Assembly: GCF_051622035.1 (NCBI RefSeq)
Contig: NC_135357.1
Coordinates: 33,460,191-33,524,190 of the forward strand
Direction of reading: 5' to 3'
DNA from: Arctopsyche grandis
Lineage: Eukaryota > Arthropoda > Insecta > Trichoptera > Hydropsychidae
DNA: 64,000 bases
The position numbers were made by a program, and so were the translations under genes. The notes under the pieces are model-generated. The model searched no databases, was not told the DNA's origin, and saw nothing but the letters and a program-made list of their open reading frames with translations. Below are positions 1-11,200 of this stretch, one piece after another (position 1 is the first letter of the stretch; each line of letters begins with the position of its first letter).

Positions 1-1218
1 AATAACTTAAAAAAAAATACGATTTTTTTTCAAAAATATTAATCAAATTTAAAATATTACAAATGTGAACAAAGTGACGTAAGCTCAGCGTTGCTTGGGG
101 GGTAGAAAGTTGAAAAAAAGGAATCTTTTCAGTAATTTTATATTTAATGAATTAAGTTAGTGTACCGTGGGGAAGTGTATTTGGTGGTGAGAAATTGAAA
201 ATTATTGATATACAAATATATAAAATTAATATTTATATGGTAGATGAAGCAATGTTCTTTATATCGATTAATCACAGCCAAATTTTAAACATTTATTCTT
301 AAGCCGCGTCTCTTTCCACGATATTCGACTACAAGGGGAGAAAGAGAGGAGCGTGTTAACAGCGAGTACTTCGTACGCACGCACGCACGTGGGCACACAT
401 TAAACAATTATTAGATACGATTGGAGTATTCAAAAAAGCATGCCGAATGTTTTTTGCAGTTCATTTTTTTGTTATATAAAGCATTTTATTCCCCTTCATT
501 TATGTGCATTGAAGAAAATTTTAATCCACAAACGTTCCATATGTTAAGCACTTTCGATCAGACCGGAAATGACTTTCAAGGACGAAATGTGACCCAGCTG
601 CAATGCGAACACCACTCGAGATAACCTCTGACGCAAATTAAATCAATCATTGCAACAATGTCGATTACGGCCAAACATTACCCAATCGATTCTCTCGCAG
701 AGATTAAAGCGTCGGCAAAATTGTATTGACATAATACATACGAGTACATACATAAAGCGTATGCATTTTAAAATTATATTACGTCGACGAATTGCATCGC
801 ACTAATTGCGCTCGTTTCCTCATTTCGAAACGGCCACATTCACATAAAACACAAGGGGAAATGTGATTTGATAATAATACCGTGGACGTATATATTTTAC
901 GATAAATAAACATATTATCTGATCAAATTCAGTGCAACGCAATCGATACACGCGCACGTTGTGTACGATAAAACATTTAAATGAGCGAAAATTGAGCGCT
1001 TTATCGGTCATGGTTGATTTTCGCACTTTTAAGATCTGCGCGAAAACAATCGAGTCGCGTTCAAATTTGACATTTGACGTTTATTTGAAAATGGCCGAGC
1101 GTTTGACAGGTTGCACGGTCTGAAACGTCAAATCGGCACGGGGTCGATAGAGGGGGTGGAAACTTCACAGTAAGGGTTGCGAGGGGTATGTCATATCAAA
1201 TGAAAATAGTATCGATTT
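1..1218. other. AT-rich stretch with no recognised gene
   Basis: I see no supported gene here. There is a short ACGC-type simple repeat near 376-390. The stretch around 1060-1130 carries several TGACRTTTGAC-like words and a locally higher GC content, as is common near insect promoters, but no transcript can be tied to it. Confidence 0.5.
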
Positions 1219-1566
1219 TCAAAATATTGTCAGTGGATTCTGTATGCTTCCATATTTGAAATTGTACTGAAGGGTGGTTTTGACGGATGGTCGAGGGTGA
1301 TTTTTTTTTGTTGTTGTTTTGGTTAGGGTGACGGGTTCAGTTGTTGAAATGGGGGGTTTATTTGATGGTTTCGGGGGTTGGAAGGGGGATTCACTTGTGG
1401 CAATGATACGAACACGGAGACACCAGCTCGCGAACGACGATAAACCCGCTCTTAACTCGCCGGCAAGCCGAGCGCGACTGATTAGTTTGAGCGGCGACCG
1501 CATGAGACCTTGGCGCTGCAGGCTTTCGCGGCTAAAAATGGCCGAAACGCTATAAGTTGTTGCCAT
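1219..1566 (-). CDS. Possible GC-rich exon, unrecognised
   Basis: A 115-residue open frame begins MATTYSVSAIFSRESLQRQG. Its first 60 codons are much richer in GC than the surrounding DNA, and no interspersed-repeat signature is visible in them. The C-terminal half, from about residue 65, becomes Pro/Thr/Lys-rich and looks like read-through into non-coding sequence, so a real exon could end near 1390-1400. An overlapping opposite-strand frame also exists. I do not recognise the protein. It may be a first coding exon of a gene running left out of the window, or conserved non-coding sequence. Confidence 0.25.
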   Translation of the reverse strand: MATTYSVSAIFSRESLQRQGLMRSPLKLISRARLAGELRAGLSSFASWCLRVRIIATSESPFQPPKPSNKPPISTTEPVTLTKTTTKKNHPRPSVKTTLQYNFKYGSIQNPLTIF

Positions 1567-2804
1567 GATTTATCTGCTTGAATTTTGAATGAATGTAAGT
1601 ACGAGGTTTATTCGACGATAAATCTATCGTGTGTGTTCACGTTTAAATGAATTATATTATCAATCAAAGGCAGAGAGCTATATGCGTTCGACAGTGTCTT
1701 TGAATTTTACAATAAATATATTTAAATGCTTTGATATTTCTGAGAATTGCTTTAGGTTAATAATAAAATGAAATCCTAGCATCATCATGCCGTCTTCGAT
1801 TCTGATTGATTCAAAGAATAATTTTAGTAGCATATTTAGTTTAATAATAATATTATTCATTTTGATTATGCACACACAAGTACCGAAAAGTATGTAAATA
1901 TATCGTTTCTTTAAGTCGATTTGTTACTCTATTAATCTGTCTATTTTTTTTCTTTATCTATGTACATATGTACTAACAATAAATTAAGTTTTATGACCAT
2001 ACGAAAATTCGAACTGGAGATTTTGTCTGATTCGAACTCAGAATCGATCACTGATCACGTTTTCATGATCTAGAAATAAAAATTTGTGTGTGTGTGTCTG
2101 TGTATTTTAGGGATTTTTTGAATACCGTTAGTCCTATCGAACTGAAATTTAGTATCGGTTGCTAAAATATTTATCGAAACGACGTAAATTTTTTAGTTAA
2201 CCGGAAATGGTACCTCCCCTTATAGGTTTCTTTTTATGTAAGTTTTTGGATTAAATTATCTCCTTAACCACTCAATGGACAAGCCGGTTTTTTTTTTACA
2301 TTTAATTAAAATTGTAAATTTTATACACTAATATTTTTTAAATATTTTTACCTCAACCAGAAGTAGTATTTTACTCTAGAGAATCGAGGTTTTTTTATGT
2401 TTTTCTAAGAAACCTTTCAATGTATTGAATTGAAATTTCATATCTAGAAGTTTTATTTTATCATCTAATGAATTAATTTAAATATTTACTATGCATCTGA
2501 AATTTTTCTACATAAATTCTTTACTACGTAGAAAAAGTTATTATGGGACGAACCTGTTCGTTTATAAACTTCAGCTCCGTCTTTGATGAATTGGGATTTG
2601 TTTTATATTATTTTCTTCATTTTTCACAATCGAATGCATCGCTTAAAATGGCTTTGTAGTTACAAAAAAATTAATTAAATCATGTTTACTATATTTTTTC
2701 GCAAGAACACTATGGAGCTTCACATTTTATATTTATAACATAAGCAATGTTGCGATAATAATTTTCCTAACGTTTTTAAACAACACAACGTCAACGATAT
2801 ATAT
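1567..2804. other. Intergenic AT-rich sequence
   Basis: I see nothing supported in it. It is low-complexity AT-rich sequence with scattered TATG microsatellite words. Confidence 0.5.
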
Positions 2805-2813
2805 ATATAGTAT

Positions 2814-2964
2814 GGTAAACGGATTATTTCGCACATTGTGATCGCGCACACGACAATCGTTGCAGTAAAAATCGTAAATATGGAATATCTGGCATTCGAA
2901 TTCTCTGGTGCCAGATGTTCCGTAATCGAGATTTTAGAGACGTGTGCGGAATAATCACCGAACC
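2814..2964. mobile_element. Mutator-like miniature element (151 bp)
   Basis: The terminal inverted repeats are GGTAAACGGATTATTTCGCA on the left and, read from the right end inward, GGTTCGGTGATTATTCCGCA. It is flanked by a 9-bp target duplication with one mismatch, ATATAGTAT at 2805-2813 and ATATAATAT at 2965-2973. The 9-bp duplication and GG-starting ends match the elements at 6026-6265 and, in style, 14564-15092. The interior forms a hairpin-like region around a CCAGATGTTCC word that recurs as a fragment near 4750. It has no coding capacity. Confidence 0.75.
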
Positions 2965-2973
2965 ATATAATAT

Positions 2974-4310
2974 AACCTAGAAATATTAGCTCATTATAAA
3001 TACTTTATGTATCAGAACAACAGAAGTTATTTAATAATTTTAGACAGTTTCGGAATCCTGATTGTAATGTTTATTTTTAACATTTTTTTAATTTGGTGGT
3101 TTGAAAGTTACGTCACAAATACATGTTATTCATTACATATAAGGTAGCACATTTAGAGTGCAATTACATTTCCGTATCAATAGATTATTCGTAGCACTTA
3201 ATGCTTTCTTTTAATTAATTAGTCTCTTTTCATGTTGTCCGAATTAACATATTATTTTTAATTCTAATCATAATGAAAGCTTTTTTTTATTCTAGATATT
3301 ACGCATTTTCCGTCAAAATTTTAATGCACTCTAAATCAACAAAATTACCACGTTTCACACAATAAAACATGATATGGTTCAACATTCCAAATATTATTCA
3401 CAACCGTGGGAAAATTTTTTTTCAAACGCCTTTGTATGCATATTTAAATGACACGTTTTATTTATTGCACTTAATGATTTGAATTTACATACATATTTGT
3501 CTATACAAACAATGCATTCGATGATTTTGGCTAACATTATCTGTCGTAAAACGAAAAGACCGCTGTCGATAGTATGAAATTAGTGTTTCGTAATAAAACA
3601 CGTGTTTTTTGCCTTCATTAAATATTCATTTTGTTAATCTAGAAAAAATTTAAGCAGTTTTTATGCGCTTTTAAGTAATGTACGGTTATTCAAATCGGCG
3701 TCTTTCAAGTGCTAATGTGTTTATTGGTTGTATCTTGTATATTGCGTCGTTAGAGAAATTTTTTCGTATTATCAATTTATATCCGCATTAGGTTTGTGGA
3801 TTTTCCTTTTTTTTTTTTAATACCACTTTTATATATGCTGAAGAGGTACTCTTTGGTGTTTTTGTTTTAATTCAAAACACATAATGATTAATGAATATTT
3901 AAATTGCAGGTATATTATTTGATGAATAGAAAACAGATGCAGTTATATCTACATATGTATTTATTTACAATCAATTATATTTGCGGCTAGAAGGTTTTAA
4001 AACCGCAAACATAATAACCACAACATATAAATATGCAATTAAATTACAGTACATTTACATAAGATTTTAATATTTATACACTGTATGTATGTATGTATGT
4101 ATTTATAATTGTACATATCTGTAAACGATTACCACGAAAAAAAATTAATTACAGTCGGTCTTGGTTTTATTGAACCCCGAAAGATGAGTGTAACTTTTAA
4201 TATTAGATACGGTAATTGGATTATTAGTCACATTGCGGTGGTCATAAAGACAATTTTTGCCATGAAAATCGCGAATACTTGCATTTGGCACTCAAGTTCT
4301 CGTTAGTATG
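2974..4310. other. Intergenic AT-rich sequence
   Basis: No gene or clear repeat boundary is visible. TATG microsatellite (GTATGTATGT) occurs at about 4083-4100. Confidence 0.5.
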
Positions 4311-4314
4311 ATAA

Positions 4315-4716
4315 TGTTGCGTAGGGGTGGGTGGAGGATCCAAGTAAAAGGCCAAAGTCGTTTCACAGCATTTATTGGTGATTAAGGAGATACACGCACT
4401 GGCAGTGCTCCGTCCTGACGGTCTTGATATCGCCTAAGTACTGCCTTATAACGGATAGGTCTCTGAGGGCATCTTCGACGTCCGGTAACTTCCCTATTCT
4501 TTAGGCATCTACCCGGATATGTATTCCCACGACACTCAGTCCCACGGTATCGGTCACTTCTGAGAAAGGACCAATAGCGGCCAATTCGGTGATCATCGTT
4601 TAGCTTACATGCACTTACTCTAGAGATAATCCTTGAAACCAATTATAACGGTAACACAGTTTCTGGGATGCTACTCGGCCTAATCCGATTGCACCTACTC
4701 GGCGGTGTACGTAACA
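4315..4716 (-). mobile_element. Solo LTR, family of four in this window
   Basis: On the minus strand it begins TGTTACGTACACCGCC and ends CCCTACGCAACA, the classic TG...CA form. It is about 400 bp, matching copies at 36659-37060, 41139-41588 and 47489-47932. A TTATAAGGC TATA-like word and an AATAAATGC polyadenylation word lie in the expected promoter-to-polyA order. No internal retroviral-type domain flanks it, so this is a solo LTR left by recombination. The 4-bp flanks (ATAA/ATAG) match poorly. A 12-bp word CGTTAGTATGAT lies just outside both ends, at about 4301 and 4726, which is odd. Confidence 0.8.
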
Positions 4717-4836
4717 ATAGTTATCGTTAGTATGATGGACTTTTCTTCTGCCAGATGTTCCGTTATAGAGATTTTAGTGACTTTGCGACCAGTAATCATC
4801 GAACCATTAGATACATATATTAATATTAATATTAGA

Positions 4837-5295
4837 TAGCCAGCAGTATGGCTCATTGGTTGCGTTTATGTTTAGCACCGATACGTTACCGGGTTCGATT
4901 CCGTGCTGATCTTTAATGCTGCTGGTCAGACTTAGATATTTGTGAATCCAAGTCGATCGTTTCCTATCAGAGTTTGCCAAATTATCTGATTTCATTGTTG
5001 AAACGGTTCCTCCATCAAATTGGCTAAACCATTCTATCCACTATGTCACTAATATCTGAATTTGAGTGGCTTACAATATGTAAAAAATATATGTACAAGT
5101 CTAAATCCATAGTTTGGATTAATTTATTGTTAAATTCGTGTTCTTCGGCATCTCGAAATTCAGCGATTTATGTTATAAAAACTGCTGCAATGTTTGTAAT
5201 TGGCGAGGAAAACGCATTAGGGTTTACCTTTTAGGCTCTCCTGGTATATATGTATGTATGTATGTATCTGTGTAGAAAAATAAATAAAATATACC
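4837..5295 (+). repeat. Full-length tRNA-derived SINE
   Basis: The head resembles a tRNA gene with an A box (TGGCTCATTGG, 4849-4859) and a B box (GGTTCGATTCC, 4892-4902), the internal Pol III promoter. Next comes a family-specific body (GCTGCTGGTCAGAC, GATCGTTTCCTATCAGAG, GAAACGGTTCC). It ends in a 3' hairpin (GGCGAGGAAAACGCATTAGG...TCTCCTGG) followed by A-rich AAATAAATAAAAT. It is about 455 bp. The hairpin here is decayed relative to other copies. Confidence 0.85.
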
Positions 5296-5299
5296 TACA

Positions 5300-6010
5300 C
5301 ACTTATAAGAATATGTTGAGCATTTGAAGTTTTAGAAAAATAATATATCAAAATTAAGAACACTCAGCAAATACCTCATTTTATTTTTATTTTAAAACAT
5401 TGTATTCTTTAATTTAATTTTAATGTCACCTCTCCTTCATATATTTAAATAAATAAAAGTGTATATGTAGCAAACTGAATATTGTAACATGGTTAGTAAT
5501 TGTCCTTGTGATAACTTGAATATGTATTTGAATATACATATTATTCATACATTTAGTATTACTGTGCCAAAAGTGAGTATTGAAGTGAATAGTCACATGT
5601 TTTTTCTATTGATTATAATTTTGTATTGCTTTGAAATATTTTTAATTAATTATCTAGCAAAATTTAAGATAAAAAAAACTTTTATTTTTACACATTTTTT
5701 TTGCCGCAATATTATGAGCTAATTTCGCTAATTTTTCATTTTACCACTTTATAAAGATTAGTTTTTTTATTTTAATATTTTGTGTTTTATCGAATAGTAC
5801 TAATTCGAGTGGAAAATGATATTAAATTGAGTTAAAAAATGTTGTTCGAGATGAAGAATGGAGAGCGCATCACTCCATCTCACTCACTCACGCCCACTTT
5901 CGAGCGATGGGCGCCTAGAACATTTCATATTGTAATTTAAAATCATTTAGAATTAGTACGTTCAGATAAAATTTAAAATATTGAGATTAAAAACCAACCA
6001 TTATAAACAT
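5300..6010. other. Intergenic AT-rich sequence
   Basis: No gene is supported. A short GC-richer patch at about 5850-5930 (GGAGAGCGCATCACTCC) is not assignable. Confidence 0.5.
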
Positions 6011-6025
6011 GGGAAAGTAAAAATT

Positions 6026-6265
6026 GGTAAACGGACTACTAGTCATATGTGAACCAGTCACAGGACAACCGGTCGTTCTAGATCGGTCACACGTGATCAC
6101 CCGTCACACTAAAACTGGTCACGAGAAAACTGGTCACGACCTAAAACTGGTCACGAGAAAACTATTCACACCCTAAAACTGGTCACTAGAAAACTGGTCA
6201 CACCCTAAAATCGTTCAACCGGTTGTCCTGTGAACGGTTCACATTTGACTAGTTATCACCGAACC
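6026..6265. mobile_element. Mutator-like foldback element with internal minisatellite
   Basis: A perfect 9-bp target duplication, GTAAAAATT, flanks the element at 6017-6025 and 6266-6274. The terminal inverted repeats start GGTAAACGGACTACTAGTCA on the left and GGTTCGGTGATAACTAGTCA on the right, and extend about 45 bp to ACCGGT. The middle is a degenerate tandem of about 15-17 bp units, AAAACTGGTCACGAG or AAAACTGGTCACACCCT. The same core recurs at 23157-23295. It is non-coding and non-autonomous. Confidence 0.85.
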
Positions 6266-6744
6266 GTAAAAATTAGCTCATAATATTTCGGAAAAAAAAA
6301 TATTTTTGACTTTAAAAATTCACTAGTGTAATTTTAATGATGTTTTTAGATATCTATGTATTATAACAAGTGGTGCTAAATTTAAGACGAAAATCAAACA
6401 ACCATACAAATTTTTCCATATTTCAATACACTAATTGTTTTTTAATTATAACAAGCCATAAATATTTATATACCTTCTTATATATTATTTTTATTGTATA
6501 CGTATATAATACATCACGTTTATGATGTTTTTATTTACTTTATCATTCAATTTTGTTATTCGGTATTAGCTGCAGTAAAAGACGCTTACGACCAAAATTA
6601 TCTGTCAATCGTCAACGTGCGGTAAATGCCAGTGTTCCTAGTCTTTTGACTTTTTCTTTCGTTTATTGAGAATTTGAAGATAAATCTATAGGTTATCTTT
6701 GTGTATAGTTATATTCTAATAAATTTGAAGTCCAGACTATCATA

Positions 6745-7982
6745 ATGGGTACATCACCAGGAGAAAAACCCTCGGAGACTATGACGATTACTGATGACAC
6801 TAAACCGAGCGAGGAATTTCAATGGAGTGTCGAAAATGAAGTCCATTTATTCCACGCAATGATTGGCAATAAGCCAGCCGGTAAGTGCTTTCAATTATGC
6901 TATTTGTATAATTTTTGAGGTTAGAATCATCATTGGCATATTTCATACATTTTTAGGTGTCAACAAACACTTTCACATGGCTTCTGTTTGCGAAAAATTT
7001 TCCCAAGCTATCAATAAAGAAGTAACTTCCGAATGTATATGGAAGTTTTTAGAAGAGTTGTATAATTTCGAAGTGTTGGATGATATCGAAGGTGTTCCAT
7101 TCCCGAACGACGAAAAAGATTTCATATTACCCGAATTTGAATACGGAACATTAATGAGGCAAAAAATGAAGGATATCATTCACAAAGTGGAAGATGCTGA
7201 GGGTAAATATTGATCAAAAGTAATTTATTACTTTTGTAACCGTTCAAAATAGTATTTACATTGAAGTAAATTAAAGGTATTGAATGATTTCAATATCTAT
7301 TTCAGATCGATCTGCCAGTCCTAGAACGCAAACTATATCAAGATCAGTATCGAGAGGTGCCGCCTCCAAAGAAAACACTACAAAATGTATAAATTACTCA
7401 TCCAGTGACAAATTTTAAACAATACAGCCATTTAAATTAAAATTTGATTATTTTTCCAGCGACGACAAAAAAGGAACACACTGAAAAGACATCAAAAAGC
7501 CAAAGCAACAAAGATGCTAATACGACTCAACACTCTGTTGATTCTAGTAGCACTCCTAGCAAAGCATTGGAGAAAGATTCCAGTAATAAATATATCAGGC
7601 ATCGACTATATTCCTTCTAAAATATGAATTATTTAATATTGTGTGTTTTTAGCTAAATCAGATTCGAGGCGTGATTCAAAAGATTCAACTTCAAGTAACA
7701 AAGATGCATCTAAAACGCCCAGCAGTGCATCAAAGTCGACGAAAGAAAATAAAGTGCAAAAATCTAGTCGATCTAGTATTGCTGGTACATCAACTTACAT
7801 ATTTAAACACAGTCTAAACGTGTTCTGTATTTATTATATTCCATACGTTTTCAGAAAAACTTGATGAGTCAATGAAATCGCTGGACGATTCCAATGCGGC
7901 AAAGCGAGGCAATAAGCGATCGACTCGAGGTTCTTTGAAGTCCGAAGAACCGACACCTCCGAGTCGACGCAGAAGAATTTGA
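6745..7982 (+). CDS. MRGBP: MRG/MORF4L-binding protein (Eaf7/MRGBP family)
   Basis: Six exons (6745-6880, 6957-7202, 7306-7386, 7460-7582, 7653-7784, 7855-7982) join in frame with GT...AG introns of 70-103 bp to give 281 residues. Residues 24-53 (EFQWSVENEVHLFHAMIGNK and what follows) and the next 70 residues match the CT20/Eaf7 domain, which binds MRG15-type chromodomain proteins. Members are subunits of the NuA4/TIP60 histone acetyltransferase complex in the nucleus. From about residue 130 the protein is a Ser/Lys/Asp-rich, low-complexity tail ending in basic residues (SRRRRI), longer than in the vertebrate protein (about 200 residues). AATAAA words follow the stop at 8152 and 8178. The gene converges on the yellow-family gene, with 285 bp between stop codons. 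Family assignment is firm; the complex membership is inferred from the family. Confidence 0.93.
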
Positions 7983-8207
7983 GTAAAACTTCAGTGGTCT
8001 GATGACTCGTCTTCCGATTAGTACCGTCAATTGTAGAGTCCACGATGCTTTGTTCTCCGCGAGACTCTACAGTGTACATAACGGAATATCCAAACTGGCA
8101 ATAGTTTAAAGATTATATGTGAAAAGTGTGAGAGCTGAACTTACAATTAGAAATAAATGCACAAGTACAAATTTTGAAATAAAACTCTTTTGTGATGAAA
8201 ATGTGAC

Positions 8208-8213
8208 TTTTAT
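8208..8213 (-). promoter_or_regulatory. Polyadenylation signal of the yellow-family gene
   Basis: TTTATT on the plus strand (AATAAA on the minus) lies about 55 bp downstream of the yellow stop. It falls among the MRGBP polyA signals at 8152 and 8178, so the two convergent transcripts probably overlap slightly. Confidence 0.5.
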
Positions 8214-8267
8214 TCGATTCATACATGTAAATGTTTCAAGCTTTTATTTTATACGGAGTGAAGTTGT

Positions 8268-11200
8268 TCAAACGCAAACTGTTTTCGAAACTGCATTTTT
8301 CACCGTTGTCCTGAAATTGTAAATAAGTTACATATAAGTATAATACATTTTTATATATATTTTATGTAAAAAGTCTAGAATATTGGAATACTTGGACAAT
8401 GTCGAGTATATTTGTTAGTAACTAATAAATTAAATTTTTATTTGAAAAATATAAAATTGAAATTCTTTTGTTTTTATAATAAAATATGCTAAGTAAAATT
8501 TTCTTCTAGAATCTTATAAAAATTTGATACATATATCTAAAAATATATGTGTAATGTTAAAAAAAATATGTTGAATATATGTATGTATGTAAATATGTAG
8601 ATGGAATTCAATAAAAAAAGATTAAAATGTTATTGAAAATATTCCAAAATTTTGTATACCCGATATATGTTCATATGTAGAACGATTTTAAATATACATT
8701 AGTGTTTTGCCCGATGAAATATCATTGCATGGGTTATGGCATATTAAGCTATTAATTAAAATAAATGTGTCTTTTTGTGTATTTTTTTTTTCAACTAATT
8801 TTTAAATTTAATTATTTTTATACTAGTGGTTTTACCTGGCTTCGCTCGGTATTTGTAATTTAAACCCCTTAAACATGACTAATCTTATCTAATAGTAAAC
8901 TTTTTATTAAATGTATTTGAATAATTTTATTTTATAAATTTATTTCAATACTCATTCGTTTTTTTTATTAAATTGACTACCACGAACAAACAAACATATA
9001 TAGTAAGTCTCTTTCGAAATTATATGTATACCAGAATCTGGCGCCCCCCCCCCCCAGCGCCTTCGCCCCCGGCGCGAAGGTACACCCTGGAGCCTTCGAC
9101 CTCGGCGCCTGCGCCCCCGGGGACTTCGAATCCTTTGAATCGAAAAATATCGAATCATTTGTTCGATGACGTGGCGGATTTACGAACCAACAATACATAC
9201 ATATACAAAGTCTCTTTCGAAATTATATGTATACCAGAATCCGGCGGCCCCCCCCAGCGGCTTCGCCCCGGGGACTTCGAATCCTTTGAATCGAAAAAAA
9301 ATCGAATCATTTGTTCGATGATGTCGCGGATTTACGAACCAACAATACATACATATACATATACAAAGTTTCTTTCGAAATTATATATTAGATTTGTTTA
9401 ATATGAAAAAAAAATTGTAAAATCTATCCACCTACCTAAATACATATAAACAATATAAAACACGAATAGAAAAATTTATTAATTCTCAATAGATGGCGGT
9501 AAGTGCTCATAGAATAATTTGCCTAGAGCGAACATTGGTAGCAAACAGTATATATAGAAGTTTTTTCTTTTGTTATATATTGTAGGTTTTGTTGGCAGTG
9601 TTTTTGCTGTGACGTACATACATATACATGTCGAATCGAAAGGACTATTATAGTACGGCGTGCGTTATCTTACCCGGACACACAGACAGACTGAATAGCG
9701 ATATTTTATATACAGGTATGATATTATATATGATGTCACACATACTTGTACACTCTGAAGTTTACAATATCCGTATTCAAATTCGAATACAAGAAAATGG
9801 GCATACTGTTAACCATAATCCAAACATTGTCTTCATTGTCGATCTTCAAATCTATAATATTACACAAAAGCATTAATAATAATACATATAAACATGTGTA
9901 TTCATATGATGCCCATTTATGTTTGCCTTACCCGACGGGTATATAAATTTAGCATTGTCTTGAGCGACAATATCAAAGTTTGACTTCTTGAAGGGTTTAT
10001 TCGTATTCCAGCATGCCAAAGCATTTCGTCCAACTTGAGCAGCGAACATGACTCCGCTCGTTTGATGAACTCCGTGAATAGTCGTCTGGGTATTTGGACC
10101 GCGTTCTCCGAGTGCCTAAAATGGATACAGACATATATCAATATTTGCAATGAACCAAAGTGAAACTCTGCATTAGTTAAGATTGTAGTACCACAAAATC
10201 TTTTTCATGATAGCTCCTAGTAGCGAGTGTTTCATTTCTTAAGACTCTAGTGTTGACGGCTCTTTCTTTGAAACTGGCCATGGCGTGGAAGTAAGCAGTG
10301 CGATAACCATCAGCCTGGATTGGTCCCAATGCGATGCTGAAGATACCGTCGCCCCATTGGAAGTTTAATCCTTCAAGAGAGCAATCATTTAAGAACCGTA
10401 GTGTCGATATGTGTATTAAACATGTGTATTATCAAACCTACCGGCAATGTTAAAGTCTCCTTCTTCCGGATCCAGGTAGAAATAGTTGTGGCTCATTCTC
10501 CAAGACCTGTCTTCTTTCAAGCTGTATACAACGAGGCCGTAGTTTGCTAGGTCAGTCAGATAGGCATATGCGTTGTCGCAGTCTTTTTTTGTTACATCGA
10601 CTGTGATGCTAGCGAATCCTGATTAAAGAGAATGTAAGTATATCTAGTTCTAATGTGAATATTTAGATTGAAGTAAGAAGTATAAAGTCTACCTGATGGG
10701 TCGTTGTAAATGTAATCTTCGTCGGATTTGAGGTCGTATCTTTTGATCAATTCGTTAGTCTTAAGGTTGTAAATGACGATGGATGGTGGTTGGACTACTC
10801 TGTATGCACCTGAAATGATCAATGTTGTTCAGGATTCTTAATGTCATAGGAAAAGGGAGATCCAAACCATAGATATAGAATACATAGATATGCCTTTACA
10901 TACAAATTTCGTTGGAGATCTTGTCGCCATTAACTGAGGGGTGCGGGGAGTTTAACTAGCGGGGAAGTGGTGAAAAAAAAGTTCACACGCAGCGGTCGTC
11001 AGTGGTCAGCAACCAGTTTATGTACATATGTACATTGCACTGAAGTTTTATTTTATTTATAACTTTATTTTATTGGACACTCCGCGTGACAGTAAACCAA
11101 ACTAATAAAGCCATATTAAGAAAAAAATATTTAGCTATACACACCATATTAAACTACAAATGTATGTTACTATAATAAAACCATCATTAACGATTACAAT

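Noticed and set aside
4849-4902. Possible tRNA gene
   Set aside because: A and B boxes are SINE promoter boxes. No cloverleaf acceptor stem closes, and the same head recurs in many SINE copies.
6026-6265. CRISPR-like array (regular AAAACTGGTCACGAG units)
   Set aside because: Eukaryotic context, no unique spacers, and units inside inverted repeats with a 9-bp target duplication.
8952-9401. Pro/Ala-rich and Arg/Gly-rich open frames on both strands
   Set aside because: They arise from the GC-rich CTTCGCCCCCGG minisatellite inside an interspersed repeat, and the same happens at 50110-50411.
10592-10822. Separate small gene on the minus strand
   Set aside because: It is exon 5 of the yellow-family gene with intron read-through.
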